The notes beneath the pieces were generated by a model. That model was not told the DNA's origin. It saw only the letters and a program-made list of their open reading frames with translations, and made no database searches. 64,000 nt of DNA from Ascaphus truei (taxonomy: Eukaryota; Chordata; Amphibia; Anura; Ascaphidae). Of this stretch, positions 24,871 to 37,692 are shown in pieces; position 1 is the first letter of the stretch; every line of letters begins with the position of its first letter. The stretch lies in NCBI GenBank assembly GCA_036426205.1, contig CM071573.1, positions 43,326,643 to 43,390,642 on the forward strand, given 5' to 3'. The translations under genes and the position numbers were made by a program.

Positions 24871-26219
24871 TGTGGGTTAGACTTGTGTGTGCTGATTATG
24901 CATTATGAGTTATTAGGAGTTTGGCATGTCGCTAGAGTTGTACAAATGTCTTAAAAATGGGTTCACAGGTTGTTTTTGCGGTTCTCTCTTAATTGATAGA
25001 ATTTTGCTAATTTTACAAAACCTCAGTAATTGGCAGCATATAAAAAATACAGTGCAGGAAATACAAAGGACAGCGGATAACATGGGTAGTGCAGCACCTG
25101 CTGATAGGGTCACCTTGATGTGGTTACAGTTTAAAATGTTTTTGGCCAAATGGCTGACCTAAATGACCCATACTTATGAGAATAAAACACATATATAAAT
25201 TAACTAAATAATTTGTGATATTGGATGGCGCTTCTTTGTTTGCTGCATTATACAGTATATAGATACAGCTGGATTCTGCGAAACTAAATGGAATCCTATG
25301 AAACTACTGTAAATAATATAGAAAGGAATGACTTTTTTCTTATAGTCCAGAAATACTTTCTGAGAAACTTTATGGCTGCTTGACAGGCATGATCCAGAGG
25401 ATCTGACTTTGATTGTATCTAACAACCTCTACTTATTTCATTAGTATTATTATAATTTTTTTAATTTTCATTTTAAATACAGTATCTGTTAAGTCAACCA
25501 CATCCGTTCCCTTCATCTGCATGCAGGTCCCTGCGGCAAAAACACTAAACATATGTAATGTATTAGATCCATTACAGGAAATAATATCTGTAACAAGCAT
25601 AAGAATGGCAAGATGTTTGCAATATGTGAAATGAAATGTAGAGATAAAACATGTAACATTCAAATAAACTTGAATCTCAGGTTTTTCTTCTGATCATTAT
25701 GCAGCTGGGGTTATTTCTACAATTATTTGTTTATGGGAAAATAGTATAATAACTAGAACTTAGTTCTGACCGCAAATATAGCCTATAGGATTAAAGAGAT
25801 TTTTTGGAGTGTTTGATATCTATTAGTCTAAGAGCTGTTCTTGTAAATAATGTATTTCTTTCATAAACCAAACTGCTGATGGAGAGCCTTGGGAAAACAA
25901 AAAACTATTCAGGCTCTTCGACTTTGCATACTTGCTGACATGAGGGCTCTGCTCCAACATAGATGATAGAGATAATAGAAAAGTGATAGAGAGTGGGGGA
26001 AGAGGAGTAGAGAGAGAGATCTAGATATATAGAATTATAGAGAGATAGAGATGATACCTAATGATATATAACATTTTTTAGTGATTTTTTGCTTCTATTT
26101 TCTCCTGCTGCATACTGTATGTAGAAAGCTTATTTTTGAGCCTCTTACCCCTGGCAATAGAAAAGTAAGACTAACTGATGGTTAAAAAGTGAATACGTTT
26201 TCAGGTCTACTTGGATCCT
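24871..26219. other. No gene seen
   Basis: AT-rich DNA with a GA-rich simple stretch at 25965-26055. No gene or clear element end. Confidence 0.5.
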
Positions 26220-26985
26220 TCCGTAATAAACCATTTTTTGCTTAAGGAACCCCCTATAATTATATTGTGACATTCTGCGGACCCCTAACCCTCTCTAATA
26301 GCATGTCTGAGATCAGATGCATTGTAAGGCTATGGCCCCGCTCCCTCAGTCAGTGCGCCCACACTGCACGCAGGCAGTGCGCTGAGAGGCACAGACCGCT
26401 ATCTGCGATCTGTAGGGAGCGGCGGCCATGGTTTGAGCGGAGGGGGGCGTGGTTTGAGCGGAGGGACCCGCTACCCCCCCCCCCCTCCCTCCACAGTCTC
26501 GGTCTCCCGGGCTGCAGGAGGGAGCTGCTGCGGGCTGCTGGAAGGTAAGCAGCTCCCGCTCCCTCCCCCTTCCCCCACAAATGCCCTCCTCCGCTGATAC
26601 ACACATACACACACACACACCACCCCCTACCTTGTGGAGGAAGCTCTCTGACAGCTCCCGCCCCCACCGCTGATATGCTCATCAGCGCACCACGTAACGC
26701 GTCACCGCTCGGGATCACAATTTTCTTGCATCCCCTGGCGGCTGACGCGTCACAGCGCGTCGTGAGCCGTGCAGCGAGGGGGACTGGGACCGGCTCAAGA
26801 AGGATACCCCTGCTGGTGAGGAACGCGCACGCGGTCGTGCGCGCCGCCGGACGCAGCAGGACCAAAGCCTAAGGAACACCAACCCCAATCAGAGGCATTG
26901 TAAATTATTCTGCATTTGTTTCAATTGTCAAATGACCTGAAAATTACAGGGAACCCTTTAGGGTTTCCCAGGAACCCCTGTTGAA
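26220..26985. mobile_element. hAT-like repeat with nested GC-rich MITE
   Basis: The outer repeat has GGAACCCCCTATAATTAT at the left and GGGTTTCCCAGGAACCCCTG followed by TTGAAAAACACTGG at the right, a hAT-type terminus. Inside, a CpG-rich unit (about 26328-26870) has related ends AGGCTATGGCCCCGCT and its complement in GGACCAAAGCCT. TCAGATGCATTGTAA and TCAGAGGCATTGTAA flank the insert. The long GC-driven open frames across it have no domain. Confidence 0.6.
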
Positions 26986-28742
26986 AAACACTGGAATATA
27001 CAGATATTAATTAGTGTGATACAAAAAGTGACAAAGCAAGGCTAAAAATAAAATGTAAACTGGGGAGGAAGTAGACTGGAGGTGTCTGAGGTGCCTGTGT
27101 AAATGGTACAGTAGGTGTAACACAGCAGTGTACAAAAAAGAAATGTAAATGGGTCAGGAATTACAATGAAGGTATGAGGTGACTGGGCTGTGGTGGAGAG
27201 ATGGAGGGCTCTATATTGGGATACCTCATTGCAGAGCAGATTTGCATTGAAACATAGATACAATGTGTTTATATAGCATAATGTGACCTGCTATTTCAGC
27301 TTCTTTAGTGAAAATCTACCTGAAGAAATGGCCCTATAAGCATCCTATCACATTCAAAATGCGGCCATTTTGTATCATTTTGAGAACAAAGCTCGAAATT
27401 TGCTCCAATTGCGACTTTTGATACGAAGAAATTCCCCATTGTGACTGGATGCACGGAAATGTGTTACAGATTATTGGAGCAGCAAAAGATAAAGAAAATG
27501 AAAGAATGGGTTGAATAATTGGTGAACTGTTTCATTTCATATTTCAGGGTCAGGGTGGAAATAGCTGCAAGAATGTTTTTTTAAGTTTGACTAACCAAAC
27601 TTTTTAGGTCTAATTCTTGAAAAGTTGATTTTGGGAAGAAAAGCCATTTTTTGCTGCGGATTCAATCTCTAGGCATATGGCCCTTCATATACTGCTATTT
27701 TGGCAAAATACTGGTGAAAGTGGCTAAAGTCCATTATAATCTGGCAGAACATGGTGCACTTTTTGGGCCTACCTGAAAATGTAACATTAAGCAAAGAAAC
27801 CCCCAAAATATGCGAAGCGAATCCGACGATATTAGCACGTCTCTACAAAGCACCAGGGATGCTGGAGCCAGTGTATTGTTAATCTGAACAAGTGAACATT
27901 ATGTACTGCACTGTGATTCTAAAATCTTATATCCAAGGTATCTGCAATTTCAAATGCTTATCTCTTTGAATCTCTCTACCTGCTCAGAGACAGAGGGAGG
28001 CCTATTTCTTTCTACAATGATGAATGGCTTAGAAATATAACGTTGTAATCTTCGGCCCTTACAATTCCATTCCCTTCAGTTTATGTTCCAACATTATCAC
28101 TCATACCGGTCTCTCACAATTTATATTGTTCTGCTTATGAAAATGATAAAATATATTTCATATTTTCTAAATGCGAAGTCCACACTCCTTTAAAATATGA
28201 CATTCTTCCCGGAAGCTCAAAGTTTGGGAATGTAGTAATTTTTATAATCAAGTATTAACCTTTTACTTACTGAGTTTGCTCATTAAGAGATGAGCAGTGT
28301 AACGCTGGAGTAGTTGATTTAAAGGTAATTGGTATGACCATACTCATTTTCATCTTGTATATTATGGGGTCTATGCACGAAGGCAAAAGTGGTAAAATAT
28401 TGGGGCATATGTATATATAATTTTTTTTAATTGATTTTATTTATACAGTATTTAGATTCCCCAGTATGTCTGACCATGCTGTCATTAGGAAACGTATTCC
28501 TACTGAAGGTCAGAAGGATGCCGGTGGGGATAGAGGTGACATTGGTGAAGTTGAATCATTAGTGTACACAGTGTTAACAAGTTAAAATTGCAACCTCAAT
28601 AGAGGGATTTACAGCATCAATCTATTTGTACATTTTTCCGACATAAGTACTAACACAGTGAGGCGAGAATCTCTGTTCCAAAGAGCTCACACTTCTTCTC
28701 TGGGAACATTAATTGCACATTATCTACTGTATGTAATGTAGA
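26986..28742. other. No gene seen
   Basis: AT-rich intergenic or intronic DNA. No repeats with definable ends and no credible coding frame. Confidence 0.5.
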
Positions 28743-29440
28743 TGTAGCCTAGCCTCCGGCTGCTACTTCTTTTCCTGGGTCCTACCAGTGAAGTCCTGAT
28801 AGGTGCGGGCAGTGGATGGGCTAATTCCTTTAAAAAGGCCCTGTGTGCTTTTGCAGCCTTGGACACATTAGATGTATCCAAGGGCGGGCCTAGCAACACC
28901 CAGAGAGTGTCAGCCTGAGGGGGTGGGTGCTGATTGGGCCACATACTGGATGTGATGGCCTATCAGTATCCAGATCTGTTTTGTTATCAGACAGAGTTAC
29001 AATCACACCCAAAAGGGTATAAATACTGGCACTCTCACAAAAGTAGGTGTCTCTTTTCCCCCCCTGTGGAGTGAGTATCAGCTACCCTGGGTCTCACTAG
29101 GAGGCCTCAGGAAGAGCACCATGCACAGAAAAAAAGCAATGCCATGCTGTGAGATATGTACCTGCCAATAAACACAGTTGTACCATCACCAGTGTGATCA
29201 CTGTCTGAGCATCAAGAACAAGGTGTCAGTATGGATTCTCCTTCCATCCAAAGGACCCATGCTGATTGGAGGCGCTGCACCCACGACTAAGGTAACCTGT
29301 AAACCTGTCCTGTTTTTCCCGCAACACCGCGGAGCACTCAGCCCTTCTGTTGCCACACAGGTACAGCGCAACACCTAAATGGAGTAGCCAGAGAAGCAGA
29401 TTACCCCAATCTCACTTAGGTTGGGGGTACAAGGGCTACA
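28743..29440 (+). mobile_element. Solo LTR
   Basis: It begins TGTAGCCTAG and ends GGGCTACA with a perfect 4-bp duplication TAGA (28739-28742, 29441-29444). It has a TATA box (GGGTATAAATACTGG, about 29014-29028), AATAAA (about 29167), and the family motif GGAGGCGCTGCACCC. Confidence 0.9.
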
Positions 29441-29671
29441 TAGATTTAGAAGTGACGCGAATGGAGGTTTATATCATTAAGATGGTCCTAATTCTTTCTT
29501 TTTTATGGTTATTCCTCTTTTGCATTTTAAATAAACTTGCAGATTTGGGGATTACATTGTTTTATTTTTACTTGTAAGGTAACATCACTAAAACTGTCCA
29601 GAATCATGCATCCAATGTTCACTAAACCCCATATTACTTGGAATACCTTCCACTTTGTGGCTTTCTTCTTA

Positions 29672-30068
29672 CTGCACCGACACACTTTATTCGAGCAAAT
29701 ACCCAGTATGTACCTGGCAGATACCTGGAATGCGCCGCTCCTCACCTCTGACAAGCCCCGTTGCGTTTGCCTTCCCAGCCTGGGTTCATGCCTGGCTGAC
29801 GGGCGGCTGATCTGTTAAATGATAATGATTAGGATTTAATAGGCTGCAATGCTTCGCGTGTCTACCAGATGGCATAAATTCATGAATTGTAATGCAATAT
29901 ATATATATATACTGTGCAGTATTGCAGCCAGCGGGAATAAAATGCTTCAATCCCTGCCTGGAAAATAACCCAATATACTCGGGCAGAAAACAGTCACAAA
30001 CCTCAATACACCCGGGTATACCCGAATTCGTGGGACTAGCCGAGCTCGAATAAAGTGTGTCGCCAGTG
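29672..30068. mobile_element. Tc1/mariner MITE related to the 50.6-60.4 kb element
   Basis: It is flanked by TA (29670-29671 and 30069-30070). The left end starts CTGCACCGACACACTTTATT. The right end reads CACTGGCGACACACTTTATT on the minus strand. Counted from its left end, CCTGGAAT ends at base 60 and ATTGTAATGC ends at base 224. The same words lie at exactly the same distances from the right end (60,365) of the large element. On the other side TCGGCTAG starts 25 bases in, again as in the large element. It looks like an internally deleted derivative of a sister element. Confidence 0.85.
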
Positions 30069-30138
30069 TATACTAGTGTAACACCTTTCCCCCCCCCCCC
30101 CAATCGCAGATGGGGACCATGTGGGGAAATACAATTGT

Positions 30139-31440
30139 GTTACCGGGTGTGGTGCGTTACCTGATACAGTAGGCTCACAGAAGGCCTGAGAGCCTCTGCC
30201 ACTGGGAGCCTGAGGTTACCTGATCATTCGTTGATCACAGCGCCTCCACCTGTAAGGGCTCCCACCTTAGTGGGATGGTCCTCTTACAGGAACCACAATA
30301 ATAAAACACGCACACAGTGTATGCTAATAACTGTTTACAATTGCTAATACTAATAACTTCGTTACCTGTACCACACAGAATAATGCATATAGTCATACAC
30401 ATAGAAGTGCACTGGGTGCACACATCACCATAAACATTCCCTCCAAAGTACTTGGGTGCTGGGCACCAATCCCCTGATGTCCCTTTATGTCCACACCCAC
30501 TCAATGTGTTGGAGATAGCGCTATCCCTTTAAGTGTTAGTGCCCTACTAAAGGTACCTGCCCGGGGCTCCAGCCCACGGGTGCCGCTATTCAACTGGGTT
30601 TGGATCCGCCGGATCCAACGTGATGTCCTCCTACGCGTGGGGTGAATTCCAGCGTGGATAATATCACTGCAGTTCCGCAACTTCTGTACCTTGGAGGGGA
30701 TCATTCTGCAGCTGGCAGGCCGCAGTCGCTGCTTAGCGTGGCCTCCGTGAAGATAGTCTATATATATATATTAGTCTCTGGTAAGATAGTCTGTATATAT
30801 AGAGGGATCTGAGCCCAGACCCAGAAATCAGGCTGCGCACCACAGAGTGTATCTTAACTTAACCAAATAGCTAAAGGGGCAGATCTCCTTCTCTAAGGCC
30901 TGTCCCTGAAGCAACCAACAAACTGGGGCAAGGGTAACCGTTATCTGGAGCCTTTGGGGGGGTTATCTGGCATAGTGCAAGGGGCTACTGCTCCCCTGCA
31001 CCCTCACTCACTAGCTCCCTGCTCCAACTGCCCACTGCCAACTGCCAAATGTATCTCAAAGCAACTGCCGAGAATCCTTGAACCCTATTGGCTGTTCTGG
31101 GTCACCTGGGGCTTTCCTCCCTAGGCCTCATGGGAGTTGTAGTCCCGTGGAGGCTGCGGTAATATTGGGGCCGCGTGCGCGATTGCACTGCGCATGCGCG
31201 ACTTTGGAATGGTCGCTGCAACTCCCGCACTTCACTGCGCATGTGTGACTACTGCGCACGCGCGCGCAAACCATCATGGCGGCCCCCGATAGCCGGGTGC
31301 GCCGCCGAGCCTCCTGAGGCTCAGAACGCTCCCTGCTCCGGCCCCCACCTTTAGAAACAGCCGGCGGGTCCGTCGCTGGCTCCGGCGCACCCGCGACCAC
31401 GCTGAGGCAAAGGAGGGGGTCTCAGGGAGCCAGAGGGGAC
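30139..31440 (-). mobile_element. LTR-like sequence, minus orientation, right border unresolved
   Basis: The start TGTTACCGGGTGTGGTGCGT is the complement of the LTR 3-prime ends, and AGCGCCTCCACC (about 30239) is the complement of the GGAGGCGCT family motif. To the right it becomes CpG-rich (31100-31420) with GGGAGTTGTAGTCCCG, a word common in retroelement promoters. No 4-bp duplication could be paired, so the right border is a guess. Confidence 0.5.
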
Positions 31441-31587
31441 CGAGGCTGCACTAGAATTTGTCGTGTCTGCAAACTCTTCACCACTCTTACCTTTGGTTAA
31501 AATTGATCTAAAGTAATAAAATATTTTAAGAGTGAGCACAATATAAAGTTTGCAGGAACAATTCATGGCCTGGTGATAGAGCCACAT

Positions 31588-33030
31588 TTTTGTATGTATG
31601 TATATCTTTATATATATATAGCGCCATTAATGTACATAGCGCTTCACAGCAGTAATACACGTGACATAGTGGTAAGTAGGAAGAATATACAGAGAAAGTA
31701 GAAAGGTGTTCTGTTAAGTGCGTCTGCAAGGGGCAAAGGTTGATGTATGAGGTTTATAGTACTGTGTCAGCCACAGAGCTACTCATATACTGTATGCTTT
31801 ATTAAGGAGGTGGGTTTTAAGATGGGTTTTAAGATGGATCTTATAGGTGGATAGAGAGGATGCTGTTCGGATTTTGAGGGGAAGAGCATTCCAGAGGTGT
31901 GGGGCAGTCAGTGGGAAAGATTTAAGGCGGGAGATGGCTTTAGACACCAAAGGGGTAGAGAGAAAACATCCTTGAGCAGAACTCAAGAGTCGGGATGGTG
32001 TATAGCGAGAAATTAGGGCTGAGATGTAGGGAGGGGCAGAAGAGTGTAAAGCCTTAAAATTGAGGAGGAGAATTGAGTGTGTGATACGGGATTTGATAGG
32101 AAGCCAGGAGAGGGATCTAAGCAGGGGACACGCTGAGGCAGATTTAGGAAAAAGTTAAGGGATTCTGACAGCAGCGTTTAGGATAGATTGTAGGGTGGAC
32201 AGGTGAGAGGCAGGAAGGCCAGGCAGCAGGAGGTTACAGTAGTCGAGACAGGAGAGAATGAGGGCCTGTGTCAGAGATTTAGCAGTAAAGCAACAGAGGA
32301 AAGGGCGTATCTTTGTAATATTGCTGAGGAAAAATAACAGTTTTTAGCTACATTTTGAATGTGAGAGGAGAATGTGAGAGAGTCGAGTGTGACCCCTAGG
32401 CAGCGTGTTTGTGATACTGCGTGTTATGACAGTGCTTCCAACAGTAACAACAATGTGGGAGGTGGTAGTAGGGCCAGGTTTGGGGGAAAATATGAGGAAG
32501 TCCGTTTTTGACATGTTAAGTTTGAGTTGGCAGAGGGCCATCCAGGATGATATAGTGGAGAGACATTCAGAAACTTTGGTCTGTACAGCAGGTGTAAGGT
32601 CAGGGGTTGAAAACTAAATTTGTGTGTCATCAGCATACAGGTGATATTTGAACCAAAGAGATGTGATAAGGTCACATAGAGAGAGTGTGTAAAGAGAAAA
32701 GAGAAGAAGACCTATGACAGAACCCTGGGGTACCCCCACAGAGAGATCGATAGAGGAGGAGGTGTTAGCAAAAGAGATACTGAAAGTACGATGGGAGAGG
32801 TAAGAGGGGATCCAGGATAGAGCTTTGTTACGAATACCAAGAGTATGGAGAATTTGAAGGAGAAGAGGGTGGTCCACAGTATCAAATGCTGCAGAGAGGT
32901 CGAGTAATATGAGCAGAGTGTAATGACCTTTGTCTTTGGCAGTATGGAGGATGTTAGTTATTTTAGTAAGGGCTGTTTCAGTGGAGTGAGCAGTGCGGAC
33001 GCCAGATGGTAGAGGTCTAGGATAGATAGT
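31588..33030 (-). pseudogene. L2-like LINE reverse transcriptase pseudogene, second copy
   Basis: This is the better preserved of two minus-strand LINE copies. One frame (33057-32614) reads through [15 protein letters not shown], the RT block [28 protein letters not shown] and the catalytic YADD box (HLYADDTQI). The next frame (32541 down) has LKLNMSKTDFLIFSPKPGP. Endonuclease and upstream RT parts are missing, so it is 5-prime truncated near 33030. The 3-prime end near 31590 has the TATATAAAGATATACATAC tail. It shares its layout with the 23.1-24.9 kb copy, but the flanks differ, so these are separate insertions and not a segmental duplication. Confidence 0.88.
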
Positions 33031-33344
33031 GCTAGAATCAAGTATAATCCTAATCATACTATTTAAGTCATCTCCCAGCTAAATTGGTATTCCATTCTTG
33101 TGGGACTATTAAGACATTCTTTGAATATATCCTTCTGTAACCAATAGGGCAGTGCACTGGAATCAAAACTCACTCATGTCTGTGCACATTCTATAGGAAT
33201 TAAATGTTCAGCTTGGAGCACTAGCTCAGAATGTACACCTCATCCACCTCCATTGCGATATAATAAGTGGAAACCTTGGTCGGGGTATATCAATATAGGA
33301 GGAAACAATAGATACACCGGCACACACAGTAACCGTGTAAGCCA
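33031..33344. other. No gene seen
   Basis: Unremarkable AT-rich DNA between LINE fragments. Confidence 0.5.
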
Positions 33345-33391
33345 TTTAATGGCGCTATATAAATAAAGACGTACATACATACATACATACA
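33345..33391 (+). mobile_element. L2 tail fragment
   Basis: ATGGCGCTATATAAATAAAG followed by (ACATAC)n: the same 3-prime tail as the other LINE copies, here about 45 bp only. Confidence 0.7.
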
Positions 33392-35689
33392 ACATATGAA
33401 ACCATGTGGATCTTTTTTACTAAAGTTTCCCGGCCACAAAAATTAGGCAACACTGATGCAACAAACAGAGCCGTATTCATCCAAGCAAAGGAATCCCATT
33501 GAAAGCAAAAAGAGTGTTTCCTTGGATAAATCTGATGCAATTTTTTTGCATAGACTTTGCCCCTTTTTTACAGCTGGGAAACGTTAGTAAATAACCCCCA
33601 CAGTTTAATAGGGACTTGCATCTCTTTGCTTTGCAATACTTCAAAGGACTTTTCAGCACCAATACTGTTAATCTCTAATCCAATAGCTAACTGATCATTT
33701 ACAAACGGGCTCATAAAACCCCTCTCCGCTCAGGCAATGATGGGGTTAAACTCATTTAAGCTCAAATTCAATTTCTACAGAAGTAATGAGACCCGCTTCC
33801 CATCACCTCTGTTTGTTTATTAAAGTAGAAGTACAGCACTGTAGACATTAATACATTCCACATTCATTTTTTACAAGGCAAGAAGCGGTACATTATATTT
33901 CTCTGGCTCCTGGGACCCAGGTCCTCACTTTTGGCCTCTTTGTGTGTTTCAAATGATAGAAAATATTAGTTCATGAATCACAAATTAATATGTTTTCAGG
34001 AACAAACTGTACAATTATTTCCCCTGAGAAAATCTCTAATACTGTCATGTATATTTGTCTATGAATGTTGCTACTTATTAAATATAATTTTTATTTTTAA
34101 TTAGCATTGCTGCTCTTATTGAGCCTGTCGATGTTTGAATTTGTAATTGAGTTTCTGGTTGTCTTTCATAACATCAGATTTCAAACTATTTGAGCCGGTG
34201 TCTTTTTAAATTAACTTTGATCCTTTTAAGCGCCATACAGTGATAAAGGTGTTCCTTGAGTTACTGTAAGTAAGCAGCAAACACACAGGAATAAATGTGG
34301 CCTCTTATGAAAGTCTTCTGGTTGAAAAACTAGGGCAGAACTGGAGCAAAAAAATTGCACCAGACCTCAAAGAAAACATACCTATTGCTTTCAAAAAGGT
34401 TAATTTCTTATGATAAATCGTGTGCAGTTTTCTTACATTTTGTCTCAGTTAGCAGATGGGAGCCTTACATACATAACCCTCATTGTATTTCTGTATTAAA
34501 GCTGCAGACCAAGCAATAGCCTACGTTTGTGTGTTTTTTTAAAATAAATAAGTTCTGTACTATGAGAAAATACTTGTAGCATTGTTTTTAAAAACAACTC
34601 TGAATTACATTTTTTATGTATTATAATGTAACAAGCATTTTTTTGTTTCTACAGCAACTATTTACAAAGTCACACCCCTTCCTCTTCTGAAACAGGCTCT
34701 GGCACACCCTTTTTTTGAGCCCTTCCACCTCTCTAGCAGTGCACCAATTGTATCTAGTGACTGCCTGGTCACATAATGTTCCCCACAGAACTTTGCATCT
34801 TTGGTCCTCTTCTGCTGCACTGACAGCCATTTAGTGAACCCCCAAGCCAAATCGTTGCTGATCGATCACAGACGAACGGATCGATCGGCAAGTTAGCTAA
34901 TTACTTAGCGTTATTTGGATTGGATTGATGCACATATTAAAGTGGAATTTTTTTTTAAGAAAAAAGTGGCAGCTTGAACTTCTGCTTTAACTCATTATGA
35001 CATTGTGTCTGATAGTTGTGCAGTGAAAGCATGTATGTACTGTAGCTACTGAGTCCAGTGGGGAGCTGGTTGATACCAGCCTGAGGCAAGGGGTTTAGCC
35101 CTCCAATCTGTAGACAAGAACAAATGAGTGAAATAGTCAGCGCTCCAGACAGGAGCTAGGCATGTTTATTTTTGTTGCTTTTTTATGCTGTTGTAACTGC
35201 AGCTAATTAAAAGCCTATAGAATATTATTTTTCAAGTCTCCTGTTTCAACCTTTGCACACATTTCCTACCTACACTAATACATACTGTACAGAGGTCTCC
35301 ATCTTCTCTGGGCACGAAAATAGGGGGAAAAATATACAGGGATATAGAGGAATAAACTGAAAAAGTATGTAGCAGGGTATACCTCCTGACCTCTGGGGCG
35401 CTTGGGAAAACGCGGAGTGCACAGACTGTTCTGGATCCAGTGAGGTGTCCCGGGATTAGGATAGTGATTCCCCATAGGCCCGAGCTAGGCCCCAATCATC
35501 GTAGCTTGAGTATTGTAGACTGGCCCCTTACTAAGGGATCCTTCCTATTAGTGAAAGCTCCGGTGACATTGCGAAGCTGGACGGACTCCAGTGAGGAACT
35601 CCTCACTCTTCAGAGACCATGTGTGCGGCTGCCGGTGGTAAGGAGATAGGGGAGTTGTTGTGCCCAACACACCATTCGGTTGAGTAGGT
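33392..35689. other. No gene seen; possible conserved non-coding DNA
   Basis: 34030-34260 is unique-looking with ATTAGCATTGCTGCTCTTAT and nearby TTAATT words, not repeat-like. 35240-35690 is GC-richer and may be the upstream remnant of the Gypsy element, but no motif is legible. Confidence 0.35.
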
Positions 35690-36560
35690 GATATGAACCC
35701 ACGAGGGTGCCTAGTATATCTAGATGATGATACAGTCTTCAGTTGGAGGAGCATGAAGAACGTCTATTGAAGGTTTTGGATCGACTACAACAGGAGGAAT
35801 TTAAGTTGTCCCTTGACAAGTGTAAATTTTGCAGAACCTAGGTCATTTATGTGGTCATATTGTACCTGCTGAAGGAGTAGTGACCAATCCTATGAAAGTA
35901 GAAGCAGTGGTGGACCGGCCTCATCCCAAGAATGTGGTAGAGCTTTGTTCTTTCTTAGGGTTCTGTGGTTACTATAGAAGATTTGTGGAAGGATATGTCT
36001 GCATCGCCAAAGCGCTGAATGGCTTGTTGAAAATCTACTCTGATAATAACCGCTAAAGATCAAAAGGCCATAACCGAGGCTAAAGTACTGTGGGAGAGAT
36101 ACTTTATTCATTACGGGTTACCTAACAGAATGCACTCTGATCAGGGCCTCGATTTTAAGAGCAGACTCATAAAAGAATTACTGAATTACTCAAGATTGAG
36201 AAATGTCGTACGACACCTTATCATCCCGAAGGAGATGCCTTACCCGAACGGTTCAGTAGAACTCTGCTTGATATGCTGGATATGCTACAGGACTCCGAAA
36301 AGACAAGTTGGAGTAAACATCTAGAACATCTGGTAAATGCTTACAACTGCACCCGGCATGAGTCCACTGGCTTCTCCACCTACTTCATGATGTTCGGTAG
36401 AGAAGCTAGATTGCCCATGGATATTCGCCTGGAAGTATCCACCGACAGAGTGCCTAATGTTGCCTACTACAAGTATATTTGGTGATTGAAAGACAACCTT
36501 CACAGAGCTTATCAGTTGGCTGAAGAAACTACCCTAAGCTAAATTGAAATAACAAGAGGT
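35690..36560 (+). pseudogene. Ty3/Gypsy pol remnant (RT and integrase)
   Basis: Three frames in order match a Gypsy polyprotein. At about 35700-35760 there is a YLDD-type reverse transcriptase active site (GTATATCTAGATGATG). At 35829-36050 comes the RT/connection segment with GHIVPAEGV and FLGFCGYYRRFVEGY. After an internal deletion that removes RNase H and the integrase N-terminus, an integrase core with HSDQGLDFKSRLIKELL (from 36130) and VNAYNCTRHESTGFSTYFMM (about 36330) follows. Frameshifts separate all parts. It could be the internal region of the LTR family present as solo LTRs here, but no LTR adjoins it. Confidence 0.85.
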
Positions 36561-36654
36561 GATACGATTGTAAGGTACGCTACAGGGAACTTTGCCCTGG
36601 AGACAAGGTTCATGTTGAGAAATTCCCCTTATGAGATATCATTGGATGATATGA

Positions 36655-36795
36655 CACTGGGGTTTTTTTGTTTGCCTTCCTCTGGATCAATAAGGAGGTA
36701 TAGTTATAGGATAAAGTATCTGTTGTCTAAATTTAGCATAGGTTGAACTTGATGGACGTACGTCTTTTTTCAACCTCATCTACTATGTAACTATT
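36655..36795 (+). repeat. Interspersed repeat 3-prime segment
   Basis: TTTTGTTTGCCTTCCTCTGG and GGTTGAACTTGATGGACGTA followed by CTACTATGTAAC. This word series is familiar from frog genomes as a high-copy repeat. Its class is not clear to me. A CTACTATGTAACTATGTAAC fragment recurs at 37694. Confidence 0.55.
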
Positions 36796-37374
36796 GAAAA
36801 AACAGGGAAAATCCCCACGTGGAAGCTACAAATATGGCAAGTGCTGTGAAAACCGGTATAAAAATATATAAATGCAGAGAGTGTCCCAAACAAATGTCCG
36901 ATGTTATGTGTGGGTCTATGTGACTCCCACCTCACCTGTAGGACCTCTGGATATCCTCCGATCAGGTCAATGGCACCAGTCCCCCGTGCAGATAGAAATG
37001 TGACCCTCCTCACTCTGACAAGCGGTTCTGGCTCCCCGGTATAACAGGACTGGCTGTTGGTAGTAGAGATCTGCAAGCAGAATCTCCCGCCGCCTTACCG
37101 GGTGCCTGATGATATGCCGCGATGTTTCAGCCAGACGGGATCTGGGGGGCACTGGTGAGCGTGGGTGGACCGGCGCGCAATCCAAAGCTGCAGCCGCTCG
37201 TCCCCGCAAGCCGTGATCCTACCCGGAACAGGTGAGGCGCTGGGCGTGTAGACCGCACACTTGTCCAAAGATCCGGATCCACTCTGCAGCTCCTGGAGGA
37301 AATCCCCCGATGATAACAGCTGCTCTGCAACGATGAAACCGGAGCGTGCTGCTACACTGATGAGACAAAAATAG
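36796..37374. other. Repeat-like, no gene
   Basis: GC-rich repeat body leading into the palindrome. Open minus-strand frames (up to 110 codons) show no domain. Confidence 0.4.
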
Positions 37375-37692
37375 AAAAGAAAGCAAAAAGCGGAGCACTG
37401 CCAGGAAATTAAAAAAGGCTGGGGCAAAAATTGAAATAAAGATTATTTATTGGGCAATAATGAGCCACAAAAAAACAAACACACAAGGTGATAAAAAACT
37501 CTGACGCGTTTCCCGCCTGGAGGCGCTTATCAAGCTCTTTGATAAAGCGCCTCCACGGGGGGAACGCGTCAGAGTTTTTTATCACCTTGTGTGTTTGTTT
37601 TTTTGGCCATTATGCCCAATAAATAATCTTTATTTCAATTTGGCCCCGCTTTTTTCATTTCCTGGCAGTGCTCCGCTTTTTGCTTTCTTTTC
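37375..37692. repeat. Palindrome carrying two degenerate hammerhead-like halves
   Basis: Arms of about 155 bp (AAAGCAAAAAGCGGAGCACT at the left, its complement at the right) meet near 37532. Each arm has ACGCGTC/GACGCGT followed by AGAG and a GCGCC stem. The cores are decayed (TTGATAA in place of CTGANGA, and GGAA in place of GAAA on one side). It looks like a head-to-head insertion of a repeat whose intact form had a hammerhead-like motif with GUC as the site. Confidence 0.7.

Noticed and set aside
31128..31440. CpG-rich stretch as a host gene promoter
   Set aside because: It is continuous with LTR-like sequence and followed by no credible exon, so a retroelement origin is more likely.
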